Shown here in pieces: positions 1 to 10,210 of a stretch of 64,000 nt of DNA. A model generated the notes under the pieces. That model made no database searches, was not told where the DNA came from, and saw only the letters and a list, made by a program, of their open reading frames with translations. Each line of letters opens with the position of its first letter. The first letter of the stretch is position 1. The DNA lies in contig NZ_CALGPC010000017.1 in assembly GCF_937960835.1 (NCBI RefSeq), forward strand, positions 86,449 to 150,448, read 5' to 3'. The translations under genes and the position numbers were made by a program. The DNA comes from an uncultured Ferrovibrio sp. Lineage in GTDB: Bacteria; Pseudomonadota; Alphaproteobacteria; Ferrovibrionales; Ferrovibrionaceae.

Positions 1-1
1 G

Positions 2-1381
2 CGCGGCCATTGCTATGACGCCCTCGTCGGCCTTGCGGGCTGCGACAAGTCGCTGCCGGGCCTGATGATGGCCATGGTGCGGCTCAACATTCCCTCGATC
101 TTCATGTATGGCGGCTCGATCCTGCCGGGCCGCTTCCGCGGCAAGGATGTCACCGTGGTCGACGTCTTCGAGGGGGTCGGCCAGCATGCCGCTGGCAAGA
201 TGAACGACCGCGACCTGCACGAGCTGGAATGCGTCGCATGCCCGTCTGCCGGCTCCTGCGGCGGCCAGTTCACCGCCAACACCATGGCCTGCGTCTCGGA
301 AGCCATTGGCCTGGCGCTGCCCGGTTCGGCCGGCGCGCCGGCGCCGTATGAGACCCGCGACCAGTATGCCGAAGCCTCGGGCCGGCAGATCATGGAGCTG
401 CTCAAGCTCGGCATCCGTCCGCGCGACATCGTCACCCGCAAGTCGCTGGAGAATGCCGCCCGCGTGGTGGCCGCGACCGGCGGCTCGACCAACGGCGCGC
501 TGCACCTGCCGGCCATCGCCCATGAGGCCGGCATCAAGTTCGACCTTGACGACGTGGCAAAGATCTTCAAGTCGACGCCCTACATCGCCGACCTCAAGCC
601 CGGCGGGCGCTACGTCGCCAAGGATCTCTACGAGATCGGCGGCGTGCAGGTGGTGCTGAAGGAGCTGTTCAAGGGCGGCTACATCCACGGCGACTGCCTG
701 ACCGTGACCGGCAAGACCATCGAGCAGAACCTGAAGGGCGTGAAGTTCCCGAAGAACCAGGATGTCGTGCGTCCGATCACCAATCCGATCACGCCGACCG
801 GCGGCGTTGTCGGCCTGAAGGGCAACCTCGCGCCGCGCGGCGCCATCGTCAAAGTCGCCGGCATGACCCGCCTGCGCCATGTCGGCCCGGCGCGGGTGTT
901 CGACAGCGAGGAAGAGGCCTTCGCCGCCGTGCAGGCCCGCAAGTACAAGGAAGGCGACGTCATCGTCATCCGCTACGAGGGCCCGAAGGGCGGTCCGGGC
1001 ATGCGCGAGATGCTGTCCACCACCTCGGCCATCTACGGCCAGGGCATGGGCGAGAAGGTCGCGCTGATCACCGACGGGCGTTTCTCCGGCGGCACGCGCG
1101 GCTTCTGCATCGGCCATGTCGGCCCGGAAGCGGCGGTCGGCGGCCCGATCGGCCTGATCAAGAACGGCGACATCATCACCATCGACGCGGAGAAGGGCAT
1201 TCTCAACGTCGATGTCAGCGCCGCCGAATTCGCGCGTCGCCGCAAGAAGTGGAAGCCGCGCAAGACCGACTACCAGTCCGGCGCGCTGTGGAAATACGCG
1301 CAGACCGTGGGCGATGCCCATGACGGCGCCGTGACCCATCCGGGCGGCAAGGCGGAGACGCATTGCTACGCGGATATCTGA
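2..1381 (+). CDS. ilvD: Dihydroxy-acid dehydratase, 3' part
   Basis: The last 459 residues are visible; the start lies left of the window. The enzyme dehydrates 2,3-dihydroxy-acids to 2-keto acids in valine, leucine and isoleucine synthesis and uses an Fe-S cluster. Both family signatures are present: GCDKSLPG near the left edge and ITDGRFSGGT around visible residue 355, plus the ACPSAGSCGG cysteine motif. The sequence follows true IlvD proteins more closely than sugar-acid dehydratases of the same superfamily, although substrate cannot be proven from sequence. A strong terminator follows the stop codon. Confidence 0.93.
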   Translation, partial: RGHCYDALVGLAGCDKSLPGLMMAMVRLNIPSIFMYGGSILPGRFRGKDVTVVDVFEGVGQHAAGKMNDRDLHELECVACPSAGSCGGQFTANTMACVSEAIGLALPGSAGAPAPYETRDQYAEASGRQIMELLKLGIRPRDIVTRKSLENAARVVAATGGSTNGALHLPAIAHEAGIKFDLDDVAKIFKSTPYIADLKPGGRYVAKDLYEIGGVQVVLKELFKGGYIHGDCLTVTGKTIEQNLKGVKFPKNQDVVRPITNPITPTGGVVGLKGNLAPRGAIVKVAGMTRLRHVGPARVFDSEEEAFAAVQARKYKEGDVIVIRYEGPKGGPGMREMLSTTSAIYGQGMGEKVALITDGRFSGGTRGFCIGHVGPEAAVGGPIGLIKNGDIITIDAEKGILNVDVSAAEFARRRKKWKPRKTDYQSGALWKYAQTVGDAHDGAVTHPGGKAETHCYADI

Positions 1382-1392
1382 GCCACCCATTG

Positions 1393-1421
1393 GTCATGCC
1401 CGGGTCGAGCCCGGGCATGAC
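1393..1421. repeat. Perfect intergenic palindrome, REP-like
   Basis: Perfect 12-base arms (GTCATGCCCGGG and its complement) flank a 5-base centre just after ilvD. Related GTCATG-ended palindromes recur at about 12930-13020, and a half copy lies near 3367. This suggests a dispersed alphaproteobacterial intergenic repeat. It has no T-tract, so it is probably not the main terminator. Confidence 0.7.
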
Positions 1422-1435
1422 GGGTTTTGCATGAG

Positions 1436-1462
1436 AGGCGCCTTCGGGCGCCTTTCTTTTTT
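1436..1462 (+). terminator. Rho-independent terminator after ilvD
   Basis: A 7-base-pair stem, AGGCGCC with AGGCGCCT's partner strand, closes on a stable TTCG tetraloop and is followed by a T-rich run (positions 1453-1462, one C interruption). Placed 55 bases after the ilvD stop codon. Confidence 0.88.
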
Positions 1463-1529
1463 GCATGGACAGCATTTCGGCATCCTGTCTAAGCTTGATC
1501 CAAACAACAAAATACCAGGCTGACACTCC

Positions 1530-3056
1530 ATGACCTTCCGCATTGCCATTGCCGGCTTCCAGCACGAGACCAACACCTTTGCGCCGCACCGCGCGACGCT
1601 TGACAAGTTCATCGAAGGCGAGGGCTGGCCGCCGCTGACCGAGGGCAAGGCGATCTTCGAGGTCTTCGAGCCGATGAACATTCCCATCGGCGGCTTCATC
1701 ACCAGCGCCAAGCCCAAGGGCTGGCAGCTTGAGCCGATCGTCTGGGCGGCGGCGCAGCCTTCTTCCTACGTCACCACCGAAGCCTTCGAATACGTGGCCA
1801 AGAAGATCGTCGACGGCATCGCGGCGCTGAAGGGCCGCATCGACGCGATCTATCTCGACCTGCACGGCGCCATGGTCACCGAGGGCCATGAGGATGGCGA
1901 GGGCGAGCTCTTGCGCCGTATCCGCGCGGTCGTCGGCCCGGACCTGCCGATCGGTGTCAGCCTCGACCTGCACGCCAACGTCACCGAGGCGATGGTGCGC
2001 CATGCGGACGTGCTGATCGCCTACCGCACCTATCCGCATTTGGACATGGCGGTAACTGGCGGCCGGGTTGCGCGGCAGCTTGAGAAGCTGCTGACCGGCG
2101 AGCGCAAGCGCCAGGCCAAAGCGCACCGCCGCCTGCCGTTCCTGATCCCGCTGACGGCGCAGTGCAGTTTCATCGAGCCGTGCAGGAGCATCTACGAACT
2201 GCTGGGCGACATGGAGCGCGGCGCGGTCAGCTCGCTCAGTTTTTCGCCCGGCTTCCATCCGGCCGATATCGCCGAATGCGGGCCGACGGTGGTCGCCTAT
2301 GCCGACACGCAGGAAGCCGCCGACAAGGCCGCCGACGATCTCGCGCGCCATATCACCGAGCGTGAGGCGGAGTTCAGGACACGGCTGCTGTCGCCGGACG
2401 AGGCCATCGAGGAGGCGCGCCGGCTGATCGTCGGCGGCGCGCGCAAGTCCATCGTGCTGGCCGACGTGCAGGATAATCCCGGCGCCGGCGCGACTTCGGA
2501 CACCACGGGCCTCTTGGCTGCGCTGATCAGGCAGGGCGTGCCGGATGCGACGCTTGGCCTGCTCTGCGACCCGGAAGCGGCCAAGATCGCGCATCAGGCG
2601 GGCGAGGGCAGCGAGATCGAGATCGCCGTCGGCGGCAAAATGTTCGACGGCGCGCAGCCCTATCGCAACCGCTTCAAGGTGGCGAAGCTCGGCGACGGCA
2701 AATTCCTCTGCACGGGGCCTTTCTACAAGGGCACGCGCATGGCGCTCGGCCCGATGGCGCGGCTGCAGTGCCCGACACCGAATGGGGGCGGCGTTGACCT
2801 CGTAGTCAACTCGATTCGCGTGCAGGCGGCCGACAAGGAGATGTATCGCCATCTCGGCATCGAGCCGGGCCAGCGCCAGATCGTCGGCGTCAAGAGCACG
2901 GTGCATTTCCGCGGCGACTTCACCGATATCGCCGAGGAGATCCTGACCGTGGAAAGCCCCGGCGCCTTCATCGAGCGGGCCGAGACCTTGCCCTACAAGC
3001 GGCTGCGGGCCGGCATGCGGCTGAGCCCAAAGGGGCGGGTGCACCAGCCGGCATAA
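1530..3056 (+). CDS. M81 family (MlrC-type) metallopeptidase
   Basis: A 508-residue protein of the M81/DUF1485 family, named after MlrC, which finishes degradation of linearised microcystin. It starts with the characteristic GFQHETNTF block. Histidine-containing motifs DLHGAMV (about residue 110) and DLHANV (about 150) fit the zinc site of the N-terminal domain, and the C-terminal MlrC_C domain has the GVKSTVHFRGDF motif near residue 455. Most environmental members act on unknown peptides or amidated compounds, so microcystin should not be assumed as substrate. It stands alone, between a terminator and a repeat-rich spacer. Confidence 0.85.
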   Translation: MTFRIAIAGFQHETNTFAPHRATLDKFIEGEGWPPLTEGKAIFEVFEPMNIPIGGFITSAKPKGWQLEPIVWAAAQPSSYVTTEAFEYVAKKIVDGIAALKGRIDAIYLDLHGAMVTEGHEDGEGELLRRIRAVVGPDLPIGVSLDLHANVTEAMVRHADVLIAYRTYPHLDMAVTGGRVARQLEKLLTGERKRQAKAHRRLPFLIPLTAQCSFIEPCRSIYELLGDMERGAVSSLSFSPGFHPADIAECGPTVVAYADTQEAADKAADDLARHITEREAEFRTRLLSPDEAIEEARRLIVGGARKSIVLADVQDNPGAGATSDTTGLLAALIRQGVPDATLGLLCDPEAAKIAHQAGEGSEIEIAVGGKMFDGAQPYRNRFKVAKLGDGKFLCTGPFYKGTRMALGPMARLQCPTPNGGGVDLVVNSIRVQAADKEMYRHLGIEPGQRQIVGVKSTVHFRGDFTDIAEEILTVESPGAFIERAETLPYKRLRAGMRLSPKGRVHQPA

Positions 3057-3382
3057 CGGCGGGCTTCACGGCTGGAGCAAAGGCGGCGGCGGCCCGGGAG
3101 CGGGACGCCGGGGCCGTGTTTGCGCGGGGCAGGCTGGTGTGATGCGCTGGGCCACCCTAAGCCGCGGCGCGCATGCAACCAGCGATAGGCGGCCGGGTGG
3201 CAAGAGGGAGCGCAAGACCCTCTCCCTTCATCTCCCAGGGAGAGGGAATGAAGCGCGCCATTACCCTCTCCCGCTTGCGGGAGAGGGAGGACCCGCCGCG
3301 CAGCGGCGGGAGGGTGAGGGTGGCGCCGAGTACAAGGTCACAGGCAAGGCGTCGTCTGTGAAAGGCGTCATGCCCGGGCCGT
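3057..3382. other. Non-coding spacer with hairpin repeats
   Basis: No credible gene. The middle holds a block of three perfect inverted repeats (3218-3310), and a half copy of the GTCATGCCCGGG palindrome lies near 3367. Short open frames here read through the repeats and have no family resemblance. Confidence 0.6.
3218..3310. repeat. Cluster of three inverted repeats (CCCTCTCCC type)
   Basis: Three perfect hairpins follow one another: CCCTCTCCCT/AGGGAGAGGG at 3218-3246, CCCTCTCCCGC/GCGGGAGAGGG at 3264-3287 and CCCGCCGC/GCGGCGGG at 3292-3310. A GAGGGTGAGGGT-like run follows. CCCTCTCCC-type palindromes are common dispersed intergenic repeats in proteobacteria. There is no T-tract. Confidence 0.7.
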
Positions 3383-3691
3383 TCAGTCCCTCGCCGCCGG
3401 ATCGACCGTGTCGGCGATCTCGTGCTTCACCTTCTGCGGCGCCAGCTTCATCACTAGGATGAAACCCGACATCAGCAGGCACAGTCCATTGCTGACGATC
3501 AGCGGCCATTCGCCGAGCGAGATGCCGTAGGCGAGCCAGAGCGCGAAGCTGGTCACGGTGATCAGATACATGCGCAGCGACAGGTCGGCGGTCTGGCGCG
3601 ACTTGATCACCTTCCAGGCCTGCGGCGCGAAGCTGATGGTGGAAGCCGTTCCGGCCAGCGCGCCGAGCAGGGTGACGATGTCTATGGGCAA
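3383..3691 (-). CDS. SemiSWEET family sugar transporter
   Basis: A small 102-residue membrane protein with three predicted transmembrane segments, the size of bacterial SemiSWEETs, which dimerise to move sugars across the inner membrane. The PQ-loop motif is visible (SFAPQAWKVIKSR, about residue 20), followed by the SLRMYLITVTSFALWL helix. I chose the TTG start at 3691 because a GAGGGA ribosome binding site lies just upstream and it gives the usual N-terminus; a longer frame to 3757 has no family support. It is monocistronic and points towards the repeat spacer. Confidence 0.85.
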   Translation of the reverse strand: MPIDIVTLLGALAGTASTISFAPQAWKVIKSRQTADLSLRMYLITVTSFALWLAYGISLGEWPLIVSNGLCLLMSGFILVMKLAPQKVKHEIADTVDPAARD

Positions 3692-4002
3692 GGCTTCCCT
3701 CGAATGCTGAGCGTGGACATGCCTCACAGCAACGCGGGGAAAGGAGGCGCGTTCCAAGGGAAAGGCGTGCCTAGGGCGATACTAAATCCGTTACCGGGCG
3801 TCCGCGCGTTACTCTTGTATTTCCAGTACATCCCCCACAGCTTGCCCCACATAACATTGTATTCATTGGCTGAAGGCGTATGTGCGTAGATCGTGTGATC
3901 GCAATAGGAATCACTACAAGCTGGCGGAGATAACGGGATCGATATTAGATTGATGCCCTAGGGAATAAGAAAAGTACAAACTAACCGTCTGGCGGGGAAA
4001 GC
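3692..4002. other. Spacer entering an AT-rich island
   Basis: No gene is recognised. The GC content falls from about 3770 onward. A GGGGAAAGC ribosome binding site for the next gene lies at the right end. Confidence 0.5.
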
Positions 4003-4530
4003 ATGCCGACGAGAGAAGAATGCCTTTTCGGTTATTGCTTCGCCGTTGACATCGGAAATTTCTATGTCGCCTTATTGACAACTTTCTTTACAGCTTTGCT
4101 GGTAGTAGTCGCATGGCAGCAGCTGCGCAATGCAATTCGACAGCAGAAACTGTGGGCAACGTTGCAGGCATGCGATCGCTACGATAGCGATCCAGTGATC
4201 AGTGCTTCTGCGCGAATCTTCTACAATATAAGTGAAAAACGAATCTCTTTTGATCCAAGTAGGGAGCAAGAGCTAGGGGATTCTGTGCGCACTGTGCTGA
4301 ATTTTTTTGAGGCTATTAGTATCGGCCTAAAGCAAGGAATGTATGACGAGGACATCATATACGAGCATCTCGGATCCATAATGATTAATCGACGGAAGGA
4401 ATTGAGAAATGTCGATAACAGAATTTTCAAAGAATATTATGAATGCCTGACAACAGATTTTATCGAATACAACAAAGTTTGTGACAAATTTGAAAGGCGT
4501 CGGAGAGAAGATGCGAATTGGAAAAGCTGA
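4003..4530 (+). CDS. Orphan membrane-anchored protein, DUF4760-like
   Basis: 175 residues. One N-terminal transmembrane segment (about residues 16-38) is followed by a WQQLRNAIRQQK stretch and a mainly helical cytosolic domain. The arrangement resembles DUF4760 proteins (a short anchor, then a helical domain of unknown function), but this is a weak match made by eye. The gene is clearly richer in A and T, and uses more AT-ending codons, than all its neighbours, which points to recent acquisition. A good ribosome binding site precedes the ATG. No function is known. Confidence 0.6.
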   Translation: MPTREECLFGYCFAVDIGNFYVALLTTFFTALLVVVAWQQLRNAIRQQKLWATLQACDRYDSDPVISASARIFYNISEKRISFDPSREQELGDSVRTVLNFFEAISIGLKQGMYDEDIIYEHLGSIMINRRKELRNVDNRIFKEYYECLTTDFIEYNKVCDKFERRRREDANWKS

Positions 4531-4736
4531 TAACACGAGAACAATTGAATTATGATATAATAGATGCCCCTGCTTCCGAGAGTTTGGAACAAGCAAGTCT
4601 AGATCTTTTCAATCAAGCGTGGTTGACGGCCTTGTACGTTCCGATGACGCTTGCATCATCGGGTGTGGACGAATGGGACGGCGATCAGAAAGCTAGGCAA
4701 GCGTATTACAAAGCAAGTCAATCGACTTTGGCATAG
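4518..4736 (+). CDS. Possible small protein after the DUF4760-like gene
   Basis: A 72-residue frame with a TTG start overlaps the end of the preceding gene by 13 bases, and a GGAGAG sequence lies about ten bases upstream. Composition is AT-rich like its neighbour. I recognise no family. It may be a translationally coupled partner or chance; support is weak. Confidence 0.25.
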   Translation: MEKLITREQLNYDIIDAPASESLEQASLDLFNQAWLTALYVPMTLASSGVDEWDGDQKARQAYYKASQSTLA

Positions 4737-4945
4737 TACCTGCGGAAACTTAAGGTCATTGAGCTTGGGAAAATGTCAGGTTGCTCGATGTAGATCTGCC
4801 TACATATACGTCGATCAATTTGGCTTTAAGACGTGCGTGTTGTGCGGGGTTCGACAAGATGTGTGAGATTGTATGGCCGGAAGCTAAGTGATGGCTACCT
4901 GTTGTTTCCTTTCAGTCAACAGCCCGACCAATCGTTCACCATTCT
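4531..4945. other. AT-rich stretch with no recognised gene
   Basis: Apart from the doubtful small frame ending at 4736, nothing codes convincingly. The stretch ends at the stop codon of the LysR gene, where normal GC-rich composition resumes. It could hold the eroded right part of an acquired segment. Confidence 0.4.
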
Positions 4946-5833
4946 TTACGCACTTGCCCGCCCCTTCTCCAGTATCTCCGCCAGCGCCAGCACTTTCGGC
5001 GTTGGCATTTCCTTGCGCCAGAGCATCACGGTCTGCGCCTTGTGAAAGGGCGGCGGGAGCTTGTGCGTGCGCAGGCGGTCGCTACCGCTGAAATTCTGCA
5101 GCACGCTGGCTGGCATCAGGCCCACGCCCATGCCCGCCGCGATGCAGCCGAGCATCGTATGATAGGAAGAGAGCTCCACCACGCGGCCAGGATTGGCGCC
5201 GCCGCGCGTGAACCAGGCGAGCAGCCTTTCGCGGTGAGAGCAGCCAGGATGAAAGGCGAGCACCGTGCCGACCTTCACATCCTGCGGCCGCCGGATCGGC
5301 GGATGATTGGCGGCCGAAACCAGCACCAGGTTTTCCACGAAAACAACGCGGTGATCGAAGCGCGCATCCAGCGCCGCGATGCCGCCTTCGAAAGGCTCGG
5401 CCAGCAGTGCGACATCCATCGTACCGTCGAGCAGGCGCGGGATCAGAGTGCGCGGCGAGCCGATCTCCAGTTCGATCTGCACCTCGGGATAGCGGCGGTG
5501 ATATTCCGCCAGCGGCGCCGGCAGCCGCACACCGGCGGTGCTTTCCATCGTGCCGATGCGCAACAGGCCTCGCGGCGTCGTGTCGTGCAGCGCCTCGCGG
5601 GCGCGTGCGGCGAGGCCAAGAAGCTGATCGGCATAGCCGAGCAGGGTGCGTCCGGCCGGCGTGAGCTGCAGCCGGCGGCTTTCGCGCACGAAAAGCTGCA
5701 CCTGCAGATCCTCTTCCAGCTTGCGGATGCGTGCGGTGACGTTGGATTGCACGCGGTGCAGGCGCTTGGCCGCATGGGTGATGCCGCCGGCTTCGACAAC
5801 GGTGCGGAAGACATGCAGGTCGGAGAGTTCCAT
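4946..5833 (-). CDS. LysR family transcriptional regulator
   Basis: 295 residues with the standard LysR layout: a winged helix-turn-helix at about residues 3-62 (recognition region AAKRLHRVQSNVTARIRKLE) and a periplasmic-binding-protein-like effector domain from about 90 to the end. The effector is unknown. It is transcribed away from the small gene at 5946, and LysR proteins usually control such a divergent neighbour, so this is the first candidate target. Confidence 0.92.
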   Translation of the reverse strand: MELSDLHVFRTVVEAGGITHAAKRLHRVQSNVTARIRKLEEDLQVQLFVRESRRLQLTPAGRTLLGYADQLLGLAARAREALHDTTPRGLLRIGTMESTAGVRLPAPLAEYHRRYPEVQIELEIGSPRTLIPRLLDGTMDVALLAEPFEGGIAALDARFDHRVVFVENLVLVSAANHPPIRRPQDVKVGTVLAFHPGCSHRERLLAWFTRGGANPGRVVELSSYHTMLGCIAAGMGVGLMPASVLQNFSGSDRLRTHKLPPPFHKAQTVMLWRKEMPTPKVLALAEILEKGRASA

Positions 5834-5845
5834 ATTCTCAATTTC

Positions 5846-5860
5846 TGATGGATTGCATCA
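5846..5860. promoter_or_regulatory. Candidate LysR operator in divergent spacer
   Basis: An interrupted palindrome, TGATG-GATTG-CATCA, lies 13 bases upstream of the lysR start in the spacer shared with the divergent gene. LysR sites are typically short interrupted dyads with a T-N(11)-A core; this one is close but not exact, so it is only a candidate. Confidence 0.3.
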
Positions 5861-5945
5861 TTATTATTCATTTTACGTGATTGGGGTGGCTGCGCAATAT
5901 TCCCTTCATGCAATCGCCAACAAGCGGCATGAAGCGGAGGGCGCC

Positions 5946-6278
5946 ATGAAGCAGCCTGACCAATATTGCGGCCATGCGGGCAGACGTCATTTGAGGAGCG
6001 GTTATCCGGGCGGCAGCGAGCCAGGTGCCGGTATGCCAGGCGCCAGTATGTCAGGCGCCGGCATGGCAGGACGCTACGGCCTGATGCGCGGCATTCCCGC
6101 CGCCGAGATGGATTACTACCGCGACCGCGCGCTGGCCTTGCGTGCGCAGGCTATCGATGCGGCCTTTGCTCGGATGGTCCGAATGATCCGCGCCGGATTC
6201 TCGTGGCTGTTCGGAAGGCGATCAAAGAGACAGGAGGCTCTGGATTTGCATGCCGCGCGCTCTACCTGCGCTGAGTAG
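5946..6278 (+). CDS. Small basic protein of unknown function
   Basis: 110 residues. The start follows a GGAGG site. The N-terminal half is rich in glycine, serine, alanine and methionine, with a repeated G-A-x-M pattern (about residues 25-40). The C-terminal half, around AEMDYYRDRALALRAQAI, looks like a basic amphipathic helix ending in RRSKRQE. The tail is reminiscent of small arginine-rich DUF1127-type proteins of alphaproteobacteria, but I cannot assign it. It is divergent from the LysR gene and just upstream of the DUF427 gene. Confidence 0.6.
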   Translation: MKQPDQYCGHAGRRHLRSGYPGGSEPGAGMPGASMSGAGMAGRYGLMRGIPAAEMDYYRDRALALRAQAIDAAFARMVRMIRAGFSWLFGRRSKRQEALDLHAARSTCAE

Positions 6279-6305
6279 CGGAGGCCAACCCCAGGAGCGC
6301 AAGCC

Positions 6306-6701
6306 ATGAGTGCAAAGCATGCAGAACATAGAGAACCCGAGCATAAAGAACCGGGGTCCGACCATCCGATCGCGATCACGCCGCATCCCAAGCACGTGCG
6401 CGTGCATTTCAGGGGCCGCGTCGTGGCCGACAGCACGCGCGCGCTGAGCCTGAAGGAGGCGAGCTATCCGGCCGTTCTCTACATTCCGCGCGAGGATGCC
6501 GACATGACGGCGTTGCGCCGCACCGATCATGCCACGCATTGCCCCTATAAGGGCGATGCCGCCTATTACAGCCTGGTGGCGGATGGGGCAGAGGCGGAGA
6601 ATGCCGTCTGGAGCTACGAAGAGCCTTATCCCGCCATGGCGGCGATCAGGAATCATCTGGCCTTCTATCCGGACCGCATCGACAGGATCGAAGAGCTGTA
6701 A
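6306..6701 (+). CDS. DUF427 domain protein
   Basis: 131 residues. After a polar, histidine-rich N-terminus, the DUF427 fold is recognisable: HVRVHFRGRVVADSTRAL, PAVLYIPREDAD, THCPYKGDAAYYS, and the terminal FYPDRIDRIEEL. Structures of the family show a small beta-sandwich; the function is not established. It lies 27 bases after the small basic protein gene, so the two may be co-transcribed under the LysR regulator. Confidence 0.85.
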   Translation: MSAKHAEHREPEHKEPGSDHPIAITPHPKHVRVHFRGRVVADSTRALSLKEASYPAVLYIPREDADMTALRRTDHATHCPYKGDAAYYSLVADGAEAENAVWSYEEPYPAMAAIRNHLAFYPDRIDRIEEL

Positions 6702-6837
6702 ATCGGCGGTTGTTCGCCAAATCGCGCCGCATTGATGCCTGTGAGGCGGAGCAAAGCCGCTGCAGCGGTCGCGGCAAGGGGCGAATTTTGCTATCCAGGA
6801 TGACACGCGGCGAATCGGTGCCGCAGATGCGGTCGGG

Positions 6838-8688
<1,851 letters not shown>

Positions 8689-8706
8689 TTCTAGGCCGAC
8701 TAGGCT

Positions 8707-9840
8707 TCAGAACTTCATTGCCAGACCAAGGCGCGCGAGATTCTGCACGGACTCGGCGTCCGTGTCGCGCAGCGTGCTGTCGTAATTCACCGTATAGGCG
8801 GCCATGATGGTGACGGCGCGGCTGGCCAGAGCCAGCGGCCGCCAGTCAAGCCGCAGGCCGAAGCTGTGCAGATGGCCGTCTTCCGAAACCGAGACATCGG
8901 TGTCCCCGCGCATCTCGCGCTCGGTCAGGTTCAGTTCCGTGGTGGTGGTGAGATCGAGCGTCGTGCCTAGCGGCGCGGTCACCGAAAGGCCCGGCCCGAT
9001 CAGGGTGCGGTCCTCATCGTAGGCCTGCTCGTTGCGGATGCGGGCGAAGGCGCCGATCCGGGTGCCGCCGGGATAGCGGTAGCTGACGGCAATGCGGTTG
9101 CGCATGGCGTTGTAGTTGCGCAGCGGATCGCCGCTGTAGGAGAAGCTGTCATAGCCGCTGATCAGCGTCAGCGTTAGATCGGGCGCAAGCTGGGCTGAGA
9201 TCAGGTTGGTGAGGCCGAAGCGGGTCTCATCCGCGATCGCATCGCCCCAGTTGAAGGCGACATCCGGATTGACGGCGATGGTCACGCCACGGTCTTCGTA
9301 AGTCAGGCCGATGCGGCTGGTGGCGGAATTGGTCTTGGTCTCGGCGCTGAACTCATCTGCGGCTTTGCTCATGTTGCTGTCGGTTGTCACGCGCAGGCCG
9401 CTGAACAGCGGGATCTTTTCCAGCGCCGGCAGATCGTAGGAGGCTGTCATGCTGTTGGAGGCGCGGAAGACGCTGACCGGGCCGGGATTGTCCCAGGCAG
9501 TTGCTTCCGAGCGGATCACGGTAAGGCCCAGCGGATGATAGGTGAAGGGCTGCTGCGGGCCTGAGGTCAGCAGCGGCGTGGGGCTGGCAGAATCGAGGAT
9601 CGCCTGATCGAGCGCGATGAGCCGCGAGCCATCGGCGAGGAACTTCGCCGGCCGCGAGGTGGCGGCAAGGCCGGAAGGCGAAATCCCGAGGCTGCAATAG
9701 GCCGGATCGTCGAGAGTGAGGAAAAGCGGGCAGACTTTCGCGCGCGCCGGGACGTGCGGGAGGTGCTGAGCGGACAGGGGAGCGATGACGCCGAAGAGGG
9801 CGACGAGCAAGGCGGCGATGAGCAAGAATCTGGACAGCAT
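8707..9840 (-). CDS. Outer-membrane beta-barrel protein, unknown role
   Basis: 377 residues with a signal peptide (about residues 1-24, cleavage near PLSAQ). A roughly 120-residue N-terminal region, with cysteines at about 37 and 49, precedes a run of alternating hydrophobic strands such as TLTLISGYDSFSY and RIAVSYRYPGGTRIGAFARI. The protein ends in AMKF; a C-terminal phenylalanine is the usual BAM-recognised signal of outer-membrane barrels. A good AGAGGGA site precedes the ATG. I do not recognise a named family. Confidence 0.7.
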   Translation of the reverse strand: MLSRFLLIAALLVALFGVIAPLSAQHLPHVPARAKVCPLFLTLDDPAYCSLGISPSGLAATSRPAKFLADGSRLIALDQAILDSASPTPLLTSGPQQPFTYHPLGLTVIRSEATAWDNPGPVSVFRASNSMTASYDLPALEKIPLFSGLRVTTDSNMSKAADEFSAETKTNSATSRIGLTYEDRGVTIAVNPDVAFNWGDAIADETRFGLTNLISAQLAPDLTLTLISGYDSFSYSGDPLRNYNAMRNRIAVSYRYPGGTRIGAFARIRNEQAYDEDRTLIGPGLSVTAPLGTTLDLTTTTELNLTEREMRGDTDVSVSEDGHLHSFGLRLDWRPLALASRAVTIMAAYTVNYDSTLRDTDAESVQNLARLGLAMKF

Positions 9841-10210
9841 AGCTTCCCTCTTTCTTGCTGCTGCCGCGTCGTCTCTTGAGCGGGATGATGTGGGAGAAGC
9901 ATGACGCGAAAAAAGTTACTAACCGTTTATGCCGCGGAGCCTCGGTAAAATATTCTTCTTCCTGCGTTTTTCAGAATGCGCGGTTTTCCGGCGATGCGCC
10001 GATCGCTGTCGCGGGACAGTTGAATTCAACCGCTGAAACCGCCGCAATGCTTGCGCTCATCCTAGTCACCAAATGATCAGAACACGGCGTTCCGCCGATC
10101 CGCCATACTGCAGGAACGAATCATCTGAACCTCAAATCTGAAACTTAAAAAAACGTGGTCGGCATGTTTTTCCGGACTCCCCAGGTCCTCGTCCTCCATT
10201 GGCGTCTGCC
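9841..10210. other. Divergent spacer, no gene seen
   Basis: Contains the promoter regions of the divergent barrel-protein and glycosyltransferase genes. The ribosome binding site of the former is at 9841-9850. Short frames here have no family resemblance, and no RNA gene was recognised. Confidence 0.5.

Noticed and set aside
1215..3044. Long open frame antisense to the M81 peptidase gene
   Set aside because: High-GC shadow frame; the translation is rich in Arg, His, Asp and Gln with no family pattern, and the opposite strand has clear motifs.
4946..5945. Plus-strand frames inside the lysR gene running into the small gene at 5946
   Set aside because: The in-phase extension from 5646 is antisense to lysR; the GGAGG site marks 5946 as the true start.
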